From assembly GCA_001025035.1 (NCBI GenBank), contig LCZK01000010.1, positions 1-64,000 on the forward strand: 64,000 bases of DNA, written 5' to 3'. Position numbers and translations under genes: made by a program. Within the stretch, counting starts at the first letter, position 1. Every line of letters begins with the position of its first letter. The notes below the pieces were generated by a model. The model made no database searches. It was given only the letters and a program-made list of their open reading frames with translations, and had not been told where the DNA came from. This document shows positions 7,987 to 15,910 of the stretch, piece by piece. Origin of the DNA: Actinobacteria bacterium IMCC26207 (GTDB lineage: Bacteria; Actinomycetota; Acidimicrobiia; Acidimicrobiales; Microtrichaceae).

Positions 7987-8711
7987 TCAGTACCCGGTTT
8001 CTGTTTGGAGAGTATCGGCGGAGTGCACTCAGAACTCAGATTCAGAATCCGCATGGCAGCGCAGGCTGCGCCGTAGCCGTTGTCGATTCCCACCACGCTC
8101 ATGCCCGGAGCGCAAGAAGCCATGGCAGACAACATGGCAGTGACGCCTTCCAAGCTGCTGCCATATCCCACAGAGGTTGGCACCGCGATGATTGGGTTTG
8201 GCACTAGGCCAGTTAACACCGTGCTGAGCGAACCTTCCATGCCGGCTACCACGATTACTACCGAGGCCTCAGAGATACCTTCAAGAGAATCTAAGAGTCG
8301 GTGCAATCCAGCGACCCCGACATCTTGAACGACTTTGGTTGGTGCACCGAGGGCGTGCAGGGTGACTTGGGCTTCGTCAACTACTGACTCATCAGAGGTT
8401 CCACCAGAAACAATGACAACCGGATTTACGGCCATAGCTGAGCTGTGTTGCCAGCTCAGAGTGTTTGATTGCATTGACTGAGGGGCAAGGCGACGTAATG
8501 CGGATCGCTGCTCAGCGGTGCTGCGGGTAACAACCACGGGGTGATTGGTTTGCTCAAGCAGGCGAGAGACAATCTCGACGCACTGATCCACAGTTTTCCC
8601 GGCAGCGAAGACTGCCTCGGGAATGCCTAGTCTTCGCATGCGGTCAACATCGATTTTGCTGTGGCCGAGGTCCTCCACTTTTGAAGGTTCCCTCTGACCT
8701 GTGCTGCTCAT
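7983..8711 (-). CDS. larB: Nickel-pincer nucleotide cofactor: carboxylase/hydrolase LarB
   Basis: LarB carboxylates the pyridinium ring of nicotinic acid adenine dinucleotide and hydrolyses its phosphoanhydride, the first step of the pathway. The C-terminal two-thirds is an AIR-carboxylase-like domain with VIVSGGTSDESV, VVVAGMEGSL and the phosphate-loop-like PTSVGYGSSLEG. The length of 242 residues is typical. It overlaps larE and larC by 4 nt on either side, so the three Lar proteins are translated as a unit. Confidence 0.95.
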   Translation of the reverse strand: MSSTGQREPSKVEDLGHSKIDVDRMRRLGIPEAVFAAGKTVDQCVEIVSRLLEQTNHPVVVTRSTAEQRSALRRLAPQSMQSNTLSWQHSSAMAVNPVVIVSGGTSDESVVDEAQVTLHALGAPTKVVQDVGVAGLHRLLDSLEGISEASVVIVVAGMEGSLSTVLTGLVPNPIIAVPTSVGYGSSLEGVTAMLSAMASCAPGMSVVGIDNGYGAACAAMRILNLSSECTPPILSKQKPGTE

Positions 8712-9610
8712 ATCGAGCTGCCTATAGGCAAGACGGCTTGGTTCAGATTGCCGGATCTCAATCCAGCAAGATCCAAGGTGACGTAGCTAAACCCCAAGGC
8801 TGTCAGAGCGGCCACAAGTTGTTCAGACTGAGCGACGGCGGCTGCCAGCTCTGACACGGGTACTTCGATTCGTGCTGTCTCGCCATAATGGCGAACTCTT
8901 ACATCGCTGAAACCGAAACCACGCACAGCTGCCTCGGCCCGGTCAACGCTACGAAGCAACGCAACGCTCACAGCCGTGCCGTAGGGAATGCGAGACGCAA
9001 GACAAGGCATAGCGGGACGATCCCAAACCTCAAGCCCGTAGTGCAAAGCGAGCGCACGGATGCTCGCTTTGTCGAGTCCGGCTTCTACGAGCGGAAACAG
9101 TGCTCCGCGTTCTTGAGCTGCAAGCTGGCCGGGGCGATGGTCTCCAAGGTCGTCAACGTTGACTCCGAGAACCACGCTGGCCCGTCGCTGGATGGCAACG
9201 GGGTTGAGGGCATCCATGAGAGCGTCTTTGCACCAGAAACAGCGGTCTGCGCCATTGACGAGGTACGCAGGGTTGGTGATTTCCCGGGTCTGCACGGAAA
9301 GCCAAGGCAATCCCCACAGCGCAGCAGTAGTGCGGCAGTGCTCGAGTTCACCTTGTGCAAGTGAGTCTGAGTCAGCGGTCACGGCGAGCACCTTGTCCGG
9401 TCTGAGGCAAGCAAGGGCAGAGTAAGCCAGAAGTGCTGAATCCACGCCTCCAGAGAATGCCACGACTACACAGGACAGCTTCTGAAGGGATTCGCTGAGT
9501 CGTTGCTCGCACTCGTAGAGGTCGCCTGAGATCTGCCCATTTTTCTGCTGTGGCATTGTCGGTTGGGCGGCGGGGCTCATCAGATCGATGGTAATGGGCG
9601 GCGGGCGCAC
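8708..9610 (-). CDS. larE: Nickel-pincer nucleotide cofactor: sulfur transferase LarE
   Basis: LarE is a PP-loop ATPase that adenylates the carboxylates of the LarB product and donates sulfur. The ATP pyrophosphatase motif SGGVDS is at about residues 53-58. The cysteine in PCLASRIPYG (about C203) aligns by context with the sacrificial Cys176 of L. plantarum LarE, so this is probably the single-use sulfur-donating type. An RCFWCK motif is also present. The first Met gives 300 residues; Met11 or Met19 are possible starts. No larA lies in the window. Confidence 0.93.
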   Translation of the reverse strand: MRPPPITIDLMSPAAQPTMPQQKNGQISGDLYECEQRLSESLQKLSCVVVAFSGGVDSALLAYSALACLRPDKVLAVTADSDSLAQGELEHCRTTAALWGLPWLSVQTREITNPAYLVNGADRCFWCKDALMDALNPVAIQRRASVVLGVNVDDLGDHRPGQLAAQERGALFPLVEAGLDKASIRALALHYGLEVWDRPAMPCLASRIPYGTAVSVALLRSVDRAEAAVRGFGFSDVRVRHYGETARIEVPVSELAAAVAQSEQLVAALTALGFSYVTLDLAGLRSGNLNQAVLPIGSSI

Positions 9611-9643
9611 CGTCGGGCAGAACTGGGTGAGGGCGGCTTGGTG

Positions 9644-9751
9644 CTACTTGCTTCCGGTCTTCTTGGTGGTGCTGTCTTTGGCTGATCGAACGAACGCAAA
9701 GATCCCAATTGCGACAACGCCCACTAGAGAAACGATCAATATCACGGTCAT
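9644..9751 (-). CDS. 35-residue single-pass membrane peptide
   Basis: A short frame of 35 codons: a hydrophobic helix of about 20 residues (from VILIVSLVG to IGIFAFV), then a basic tail containing KDSTTKKTGSK. AGGAG lies 6 nt before ATG 9751, an ideal Shine-Dalgarno spacing. It is the first gene upstream of larE (33 nt gap, same strand), so it probably leads the lar operon. N-out/C-in topology is likely from the positive tail. Function unknown; it could be a small membrane anchor or regulator. Confidence 0.55.
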   Translation of the reverse strand: MTVILIVSLVGVVAIGIFAFVRSAKDSTTKKTGSK

Positions 9752-9771
9752 GAGATACTCCTCTGGCCCGG

Positions 9772-9777
9772 TACGAT
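9772..9777 (+). promoter_or_regulatory. -10 element shared with metG
   Basis: TACGAT within GGCCCGGTACGAT, a 13-base string that also occurs upstream of metG at 25431-25443. Here the hexamer ends 30 nt before the ATG and a TGGAG ribosome site follows, so this would be a leadered promoter. Confidence 0.45.
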
Positions 9778-9807
9778 TCGGGCAACGTTGACTATCTGGA
9801 GTGCTAA

Positions 9808-10521
9808 ATGAACTCATCTAATGCTGCCACTACTCATCACTGGGGAGAAATTGATGGGATATCCATCGACTTTCCGATGGTGGTTGACGAGATGCATCAG
9901 GCAACGTTGACCTACACCGTTCCTCTTGACGCTGCTCAGGCCCTCATCCCGGGAGATGGGTTTGAAGTGTTCGAGGTGGCTCCAGGATCTGCAATGTTTC
10001 TGCTGGCTGTCGTTGACTACGTGCAGAATCCTTGGGGCGACTACAACGAGGTGAACTTTGGATTGCTGGCGTATCCGACTGGTCAGCCTGAGCGAGTCGG
10101 TGCCTTTGTCTACCGCATGCCCGTGGATCAAGAGTTCACCATGAAGGCTGGGAATCAGGTCCTTGGCCTGCCAAAGACTGTTGAGGACCTGAGTTTCGTG
10201 TACACCGAGGACTCGGTTGTCATTGAGCTGTCGATGGGCGGCGAGCCCACCATGAAATTGACCTTGCCTCGCGTGCAAACTACCGAGGTTCCTACATCGA
10301 CCGAGACGGTCACGTTCTCGTATCTCAACGGGGTTCCAACGGAATTGCCGCTCACAATCGAACTCGGCGCCGGAGTGATTTCTCCTAGCTTGGTCCAGAT
10401 GGAACTGGGATCATCTTCGGTGGCCGAGGAGCTTCGCAGCCTTGGTCTTCCCGGTGCACCTGATATGGCTGTGTGGGGGGAGAGCTTATGTGGAACGTTT
10501 TTGTTACCTCGACCCGTGTGA
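9808..10521 (+). CDS. Acetoacetate-decarboxylase-like protein
   Basis: 237 residues of the acetoacetate decarboxylase superfamily. It contains the family stretch GNQVLGLPKTVEDL, whose lysine (about K123) is at the position of the Schiff-base Lys of true decarboxylases. Many family members are not decarboxylases, so the reaction is uncertain. TGGAG lies 6 nt before ATG 9808. It is transcribed away from the lar operon and is followed after 37 nt by a cupin gene, probably in one transcript. Confidence 0.78.
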   Translation: MNSSNAATTHHWGEIDGISIDFPMVVDEMHQATLTYTVPLDAAQALIPGDGFEVFEVAPGSAMFLLAVVDYVQNPWGDYNEVNFGLLAYPTGQPERVGAFVYRMPVDQEFTMKAGNQVLGLPKTVEDLSFVYTEDSVVIELSMGGEPTMKLTLPRVQTTEVPTSTETVTFSYLNGVPTELPLTIELGAGVISPSLVQMELGSSSVAEELRSLGLPGAPDMAVWGESLCGTFLLPRPV

Positions 10522-10558
10522 ACCCGTTTGTTGACGACCGGGGCCTGGTGTCACAAAA

Positions 10559-11533
10559 GTGAACAACTTAGGTAGCGAAGCGTCAGGTGGTCTTCGGGTG
10601 GGTGAAGCCGAGGCCGATTGGACAGGAGATGCTCAGTACTTTGAGTATTCGCGTGCGGCGAACCCCATCGGTGCCGGCATCACATCGAAGGTTCCCATCA
10701 GAACCTTCTCTGCCGCTCTGCATAGCGGGGCGGACACCACTGTTGAAGTGCTTGACCTCTCTACTGAGCTCAACACGCCATGGCCTGCGACGAGCCCTGC
10801 TTTGCAAGCCGCCTTTGTTCTGATTCAAGCGGGGCAGTCCTCGAGCACCGACGCGTTGGCAACCTCTCAGTTGTTCTATGTGCTTTCGGGTTCAGGAAAA
10901 AGCGAAATTGAGGGGCAGGAACTTCGCTGGGCTGAGGGGGATGTATTTGTGCTGCCGATGTCTGCCTCGGTGGTTCATTCAGCTGAGCAGCGAGCCGTTT
11001 TGTATTGGGTGACGGATGAACCGCTTATGCATTACTTGGGAGTGGCACCTACTTCGAGTCGCTTCTCTCTGACCAGGTTTCCTGCTGAACGAATTCGTCA
11101 CGAACTAGATCTCATTGCTAGCGATCCGCGAGCCATGGATCGGAATCGGCTGAGCGTTTTGCTCGGTACCTCGCCGCAGACTCAAACACTCACCATTACT
11201 CATGTGCTGTGGGCCATGTTTGGGCTGTTGCCAATCGGCGCAGTCCAGAAGCCGCACCGTCACCAGTCAGTGGCGCTCGACTTGATCGTGCAGTGCGAGC
11301 CAGGGTGCTACACCCTTGTAGGGGCGACGGTGAATGCCGAGGGGGAGATTGAAAGACCAACTCGAGTGGACTGGGAGTCGGGTGGAGCCTTCGTGACGCC
11401 GCCAGGCCTCTGGCACGCGCACTACAACGAGTCAGGTTCTGCTGCGCATTTGCTTCCCGTGCAAGATGCCGGGCTGCATACCTATCTGCGTTCGCATGAT
11501 ATTCGCTTTGTCTCGCCAGCTTCAGGCAGCTGA
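10559..11533 (+). CDS. Bicupin protein (gentisate dioxygenase-like fold)
   Basis: 324 residues with two cupin-type halves. The N-terminal half has YVLSGSGKSEIEGQ and WAEGDVFVLP (about residues 100-140). The C-terminal half has KPHRHQSVALD (about 235) and a late HAHYNESG. The arrangement resembles gentisate 1,2-dioxygenase and related bicupins. The His-rich motif lies in the C-terminal cupin, so metal may bind there. Start GTG 10559 has no clear ribosome site; a GTG about 40 nt further is an alternative. It converges with the GH43-like gene, overlapping by 12 nt. Confidence 0.68.
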   Translation: MNNLGSEASGGLRVGEAEADWTGDAQYFEYSRAANPIGAGITSKVPIRTFSAALHSGADTTVEVLDLSTELNTPWPATSPALQAAFVLIQAGQSSSTDALATSQLFYVLSGSGKSEIEGQELRWAEGDVFVLPMSASVVHSAEQRAVLYWVTDEPLMHYLGVAPTSSRFSLTRFPAERIRHELDLIASDPRAMDRNRLSVLLGTSPQTQTLTITHVLWAMFGLLPIGAVQKPHRHQSVALDLIVQCEPGCYTLVGATVNAEGEIERPTRVDWESGGAFVTPPGLWHAHYNESGSAAHLLPVQDAGLHTYLRSHDIRFVSPASGS

Positions 11534-12766
11534 TTTTTGTTTACGCCGACGTAGCAGCGACCTCACCAGGAACCAGAGGCCGATAATCGCTGCCAAGACG
11601 AGTCCTACAATCAAGGCGTCCTGAACGAGTGCCTCAGCGGCGGCTGCTTTGCCAGTGCGGGTGGGGAGTGTGTCGCCTTGTTGGAATCCGAGTTTGTCAA
11701 GGTAGAGCCGGCGCTGCCCCCCAGGCGTACCGGCCTGATTTGGCAGCCAACCGTGATGCACCATCCACACTCCGGGTTTACCTGCAGACTCGAAGAACTC
11801 TTGACCGCCTGGTCCTTTCGAGAAAGTACCGGAATCCATCCACGGCTTCTCTTCTGGCTTGGTACACGGACCAGATACCGAGGTGCAGGTAGCAGCGCCG
11901 ATTGCGTAGTCAGTCGTATCCCACTGGTTAGCTGAGTAGAACAGGTAATAGGTGGCGCCCTTTCGAATCATCGAGGGGCCTTCTACAAGGTTGTCTTCCC
12001 ATGGTTGGCTTGCCGTTATCAACTCCACTGGCGGTCCTGCCACGCTCAGCCCATCTGAAGTGAGCGGCTGCGAGTAGATCACTGTGGGCAAGTTGCAGCA
12101 GTTTCCGTCGCTCTTCCAGATCAAATAGAGGACATCGTCGGTGTCAACAAAGATGGAGGCATCGATTGCTCCGCCCTCGCTGAGAGGACAGATAAATGCT
12201 TCGGTCGAGTTATCCACGAATGGTCCCGCCGGATCGGTGCTCGTAGCGCGGGAGATGCACTGCTTGTTTCCGAGTCCCCCTGAGGACGGGGTGGTGTAGT
12301 ACATCACAAAGCTGTCACCCGGAGCCGCCCAGACTGAGGGTGCCCATTGAAACCCCTTGACGGTCCACGAGGGCAGTGTGGGAAGCGCATCGCCAAGGTA
12401 TTGAGCCTTGAAGAGTTGGTTCTTCCGGATCCGAATGACCGGAATATTTGCATCGACGGTATTCGTTGCGTAGATGTACAGCGCGTCTGGCTCGGCAAGA
12501 GCAAAGGGGTCGGCGAAGTCGCCCTCGACGATGGGGACACCCCTGAGTAGGCCATCCACAAGATTCACGTCGCGCTCGGCCTTTGGTACCGAGCTGGATT
12601 TCACGGGGCCTCGGGTCGGCAGGCGTTGTCCCGGCTGTGCGTCGTTTGGGTCTTTCGCTCCGGCAGGCGGGGCGCTGATCAGTCCGGCGAAGAGGCTCAG
12701 TCCGATGAGCAGCAGGACCTTCACGAGCATGCTCCGCCTAGCGAGCGTCGACTGAGTGCTTGGCAT
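11522..12766 (-). CDS. Membrane-anchored GH43-like five-bladed beta-propeller protein
   Basis: 414 residues. A signal peptide (about 1-37, ending PAGAKD) is followed by a GH43/GH32-type propeller. It has candidate acidic catalytic residues in GDFADPF (D83/D86), in IDASIFVD, and the Glu in VEGPSM. A single transmembrane helix near residues 380-400 and a basic tail RRRKQK anchor it to the membrane. The substrate is probably a plant- or algal-type pentose glycan, but GH43 specificity cannot be read from motifs. ATG 12766 is preceded by TAGATT exactly 6 nt upstream, so the transcript is probably leaderless. Confidence 0.8.
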   Translation of the reverse strand: MPSTQSTLARRSMLVKVLLLIGLSLFAGLISAPPAGAKDPNDAQPGQRLPTRGPVKSSSVPKAERDVNLVDGLLRGVPIVEGDFADPFALAEPDALYIYATNTVDANIPVIRIRKNQLFKAQYLGDALPTLPSWTVKGFQWAPSVWAAPGDSFVMYYTTPSSGGLGNKQCISRATSTDPAGPFVDNSTEAFICPLSEGGAIDASIFVDTDDVLYLIWKSDGNCCNLPTVIYSQPLTSDGLSVAGPPVELITASQPWEDNLVEGPSMIRKGATYYLFYSANQWDTTDYAIGAATCTSVSGPCTKPEEKPWMDSGTFSKGPGGQEFFESAGKPGVWMVHHGWLPNQAGTPGGQRRLYLDKLGFQQGDTLPTRTGKAAAAEALVQDALIVGLVLAAIIGLWFLVRSLLRRRKQKSAA

Positions 12767-12772
12767 CTGCCA

Positions 12773-12778
12773 AATCTA
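12773..12778 (-). promoter_or_regulatory. -10 hexamer for the leaderless GH43-like gene
   Basis: On the minus strand TAGATT is separated by TGGCAG (6 nt) from ATG 12766, with no ribosome site. It fits the recurrent leaderless arrangement in this window. Confidence 0.5.
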
Positions 12779-12837
12779 GCTGGACCGGTCATGCCAATCG
12801 GGTAGCCCGGACCTTTGCGGTGAGTCACAATGGGGAG

Positions 12838-13923
12838 ATGTCTGCTCGTTCGGAGGGGTTCTCGAATCCCAGCGCTGATCAAAGCCGCTTGGCCGAATAC
12901 CGTCAGGTGAGTACAGAGTCCCCTGAGCCCGATGTCATTCGGTACGCGGCTGAACTACTTGACAGCGGCGCTTTGGTGGCCTTTCCAACTGAAACCGTTT
13001 ACGGCCTTGGTGCTCGGGCCAGCAATCCGAAAGCAATTTCTGATGTGTTCTTGGCAAAGGGGCGGCCACTGACAGATCCGCTCATTCTCCATGTTGCTCG
13101 GGTCGAGCAGGTGCACGAGCTGGTCTCGGAGTTTCCCGAGGACGCAGCAGAGTTAGCGGCCCGATTCTGGCCCGGACCACTCACATTGGTGCTTCCTCGC
13201 CACCCAGATGTTCTTGACCTCATAACTGCTTCCCAAGCGACAGTTGCAGTGCGAATTCCTTCGCATCCGGTGGCTCAGGCCTTGCTGCTTGAAACCGGAT
13301 TCGCAGTTGCAGCGCCATCAGCAAATCGTTTTGGTCGAATCAGTCCCAGTAGCGCTGCTCATGTAGTGAGTGAACTCGCCGGGCAGTATGACCTGCTATT
13401 GGATGGCGGCCCAACCACATTGGGAGTTGAGTCAACAGTGGTTGACCTCTCGGGACCCGTGCCAAAATTGTTGCGTCCGGGTGGGGTTACGTTGGAGGAG
13501 TTGAGTGAGGTGCTCGGTGAGATCACCTATGCGGACCGAGTGATTACTGCAGAGACAACGAATGCACCCGCGCCAGGACAGTTCCTGCGTCATTACTCAC
13601 CCCTGACGCCACTGCTGCTTGTCGAGGGGGATGAGTCGCTGACTCAGCAAATTCTGCAGGCTCTTGGCGACAAAGGTGTGACGGCACTGAGTGTGGAGAT
13701 TCCTCAGGACCAGATTGAAGCGGCTCGCAACCTGTATCAATTGCTGCGTGAGGCTGATGCAACAGATGCAAAGCTGTTGCTCGTGCGTCCAACGCAATCA
13801 GCAGGTATTGGGAGAGCAGTAAATGACCGCCTGTTTCGAGCGGCTCAGGGCCGCAGCCTGAAGGACTGCTCTGAGGAGTCCGTGCGCAGGGCCTTGGCGA
13901 TTGCTCTTGCTGAACTGCCCTAG
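12838..13923 (+). CDS. L-threonylcarbamoyladenylate synthase, Sua5 type
   Basis: Makes threonylcarbamoyl-AMP from threonine, bicarbonate and ATP for the t6A37 modification of ANN-decoding tRNAs. The TsaC/YrdC domain covers about residues 25-215, with FPTETVYGLGA, KGRP, WPGPLTLVL, VRIPSHP and APSANRFGRISPS. An ESTVVDL segment and a linker containing APGQFLRHYSP lead into a C-terminal Sua5 domain. ATG 12838 is chosen; CACAAT lies 6 nt upstream. GTG 12907 is an alternative. The stop abuts the next gene's GTG. Confidence 0.93.
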   Translation: MSARSEGFSNPSADQSRLAEYRQVSTESPEPDVIRYAAELLDSGALVAFPTETVYGLGARASNPKAISDVFLAKGRPLTDPLILHVARVEQVHELVSEFPEDAAELAARFWPGPLTLVLPRHPDVLDLITASQATVAVRIPSHPVAQALLLETGFAVAAPSANRFGRISPSSAAHVVSELAGQYDLLLDGGPTTLGVESTVVDLSGPVPKLLRPGGVTLEELSEVLGEITYADRVITAETTNAPAPGQFLRHYSPLTPLLLVEGDESLTQQILQALGDKGVTALSVEIPQDQIEAARNLYQLLREADATDAKLLLVRPTQSAGIGRAVNDRLFRAAQGRSLKDCSEESVRRALAIALAELP

Positions 13924-14853
13924 GTGGATAGGGCTAGCCTCGGGCCGGTGTTGAGTTCTGGAATCCCTGTCAGAGCGATTCGAGCGTTGCTCGTTCCTGT
14001 CGCCTGCGCGACATGTCTGCTTGGCGCGTGTAACGCCAGTGGATCGCAGGCTGGCACCGTAGAAGTCACCTCTCAAATTGGTAACTATCCCAGCCAAGCA
14101 ATCAGTCAAGATTCCTCCAACTCGCAAGCTGCCTTAGGGAATATGCCGGCCGAACTGCCTGCATCCGATGTAGCTGAGTACCCCGGACTCGTGCAGGATC
14201 CTGTCGTCATTCAGCCTTCCCCGGTGACTGAAATTCAGGAGTCGCCGCCAAGCAGCCTGTCGCTAGGAAGGGTGGAGTCTGGCGGTGCAGCTGAACCCTC
14301 AACAACTCCTGATCTGCCAACTCCAACCCAGCCCGCGCCGCCCGTCATAGAGCCTGGAGCGGCTCAAGCAGTAGAGAATCTGGCATCCTCCCAGGAACGT
14401 GTACTGGCTTCTCAGGCGCTAGGGCTCATCGAGTATGACTGGCAGAACTCCTTGAAGGGTTGGGAACTGCGTTTTCTTGGCTCACGGACTGGTTACCGCG
14501 GCATGACCTACCCCGATGATCGCCGAATCGAGGTATACCTGCGCGATGGCGATACTCCTACGAGTCTGGCTCACGTCGTGGCTCACGAACTTGGTCATGC
14601 AGTCGACTTGACCTTCTTTGACGATGGCGACCGGAGAGCCTGGATGTCTGCTCGAAAGGTTGGTTCTGGAGTCCCTTGGTTTGTTGGACCTGGCGGCGCA
14701 GACTTTTCGAGTGGGTGCGGCGATTTTGCCGAGAGTTTTGCGTGGTGGCAGGTCGGCCCTCCGGCATGGTTCAGCGAACTTGGGTCTCCCCCCACTGCGG
14801 CGCAGCTTGGAGTTCTTGTGGGCCTGGTAGTTCTTCCGGGCCTGCCCCGCTGA
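13924..14853 (+). CDS. Lipoprotein with HELGH metalloprotease-like domain
   Basis: 309 residues. A signal peptide ends in the lipobox LLGAC (C36), so the mature protein is probably lipid-anchored. Residues about 40-150 are a Ser/Pro/Gln-rich spacer. The C-terminal domain has AHVVAHELGHAVDL (H221, E222, H225), the HEXXH zinc-binding and catalytic motif. GDFAESFAWW about 45 residues later may supply a third ligand. The family is not recognised. GTG 13924 follows the Sua5 stop without a gap, indicating coupling. Confidence 0.7.
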   Translation: MDRASLGPVLSSGIPVRAIRALLVPVACATCLLGACNASGSQAGTVEVTSQIGNYPSQAISQDSSNSQAALGNMPAELPASDVAEYPGLVQDPVVIQPSPVTEIQESPPSSLSLGRVESGGAAEPSTTPDLPTPTQPAPPVIEPGAAQAVENLASSQERVLASQALGLIEYDWQNSLKGWELRFLGSRTGYRGMTYPDDRRIEVYLRDGDTPTSLAHVVAHELGHAVDLTFFDDGDRRAWMSARKVGSGVPWFVGPGGADFSSGCGDFAESFAWWQVGPPAWFSELGSPPTAAQLGVLVGLVVLPGLPR

Positions 14854-15007
14854 GATAGCTCATCTTGAATATCGGGGGTTTCCCCTCTCGCAACCTCAAA
14901 GATTCCGAAAAGACATGGAGTCTCTGTATGCTCAAACGCAAGCGATACTAAGGCGTGTGCTCACCGGGCGCACGGGCTCATCATGATCTAGGCCGGAAAG
15001 GGGCGTC

Positions 15008-15910
15008 GTGGCAGAACAGTTGACCAAGACGCCTGAAAAAACCAGTTTGCCTGTGGGCATGCTCAAGGCATGTCGGCCAAAACAGTGGCCGAAGAACGTT
15101 CTCGTCTTTGTTGCACCGGCCGCAGCTGGAGTGATTACTGAGCCCTACCGGCTCAAACTCACCATCATTGGATTTATTGCTTTCTGCATGGTGTCCTCTG
15201 CCACCTACTTGCTGAACGACATCCTTGATGTTGAATCGGACCGCCAGCATCCGACGAAATGCAATCGACCAATCGCTGCCGGTGTTGTGCCAATCCCTTT
15301 GGGCATTGCAATGGCAGTGGTGCTCTTTGTCGGCGGCCTTGGCGTTGCATGGCTCGACAATCCTCAGATCACCATGGTGGTTGCTATTTATGCTGTGCTC
15401 ACCACGAGCTACTCGCTGTTCTTAAAGGCCATACCAATTCTGGATCTGGTGATCCTTTCGGCGGGTTTCATTCTTCGACTCCTAGGTGGTGCCTACGCTG
15501 CCGAGGTTGACGTTTCTGACTGGTTCTTGATCATCTCGCTCTTTGGATCGCTGTTTATTGCTTCGGCGAAGCGCTTCGCAGAGAAGAAAGAACTTGGAGA
15601 CCGTGCAGCGGAGCTTCGGCCAACACTCGGGGCATACAGCCTTGAGTACCTAGGGTTCCTTCGGGCAGTGTCCGTCGCAGCGCTCGTTATCAGTTATTGC
15701 CTTTGGGCAGTGGAGCATGCTGACCTCACCGATGCTTCCCCTTGGGCACAGCTATCCATCATTCCTTTCTTGATTGCAGTTCTTCAGTACGCACTGTTGG
15801 TCGATCAGGGCAAGGGTTCAGCGCCGGAGGATGTCATCCTGCATGACCGGCTGATGCAGGTGATGGGCGTGATCTGGGTGGTTCTGTTAGCCATCGGGAT
15901 CTACGGGTGA
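15008..15910 (+). CDS. Decaprenyl-phosphate phosphoribosyltransferase (UbiA family)
   Basis: An integral membrane UbiA-family prenyltransferase of 300 residues with about eight hydrophobic segments. The N-terminal ACRPKQWPKN and the Asp motif NDILDVESDRQHPTK followed by RPIAAG match the mycobacterial Rv3806c type, which transfers phosphoribose from PRPP to decaprenyl phosphate. This is the first step to decaprenyl-phosphoarabinose, the arabinose donor for cell-wall glycans. It overlaps the next gene by 4 nt (GTGA). Start GTG 15008 follows an AAAGGGG ribosome site. The prenyl length here is inferred. Confidence 0.9.
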   Translation: MAEQLTKTPEKTSLPVGMLKACRPKQWPKNVLVFVAPAAAGVITEPYRLKLTIIGFIAFCMVSSATYLLNDILDVESDRQHPTKCNRPIAAGVVPIPLGIAMAVVLFVGGLGVAWLDNPQITMVVAIYAVLTTSYSLFLKAIPILDLVILSAGFILRLLGGAYAAEVDVSDWFLIISLFGSLFIASAKRFAEKKELGDRAAELRPTLGAYSLEYLGFLRAVSVAALVISYCLWAVEHADLTDASPWAQLSIIPFLIAVLQYALLVDQGKGSAPEDVILHDRLMQVMGVIWVVLLAIGIYG

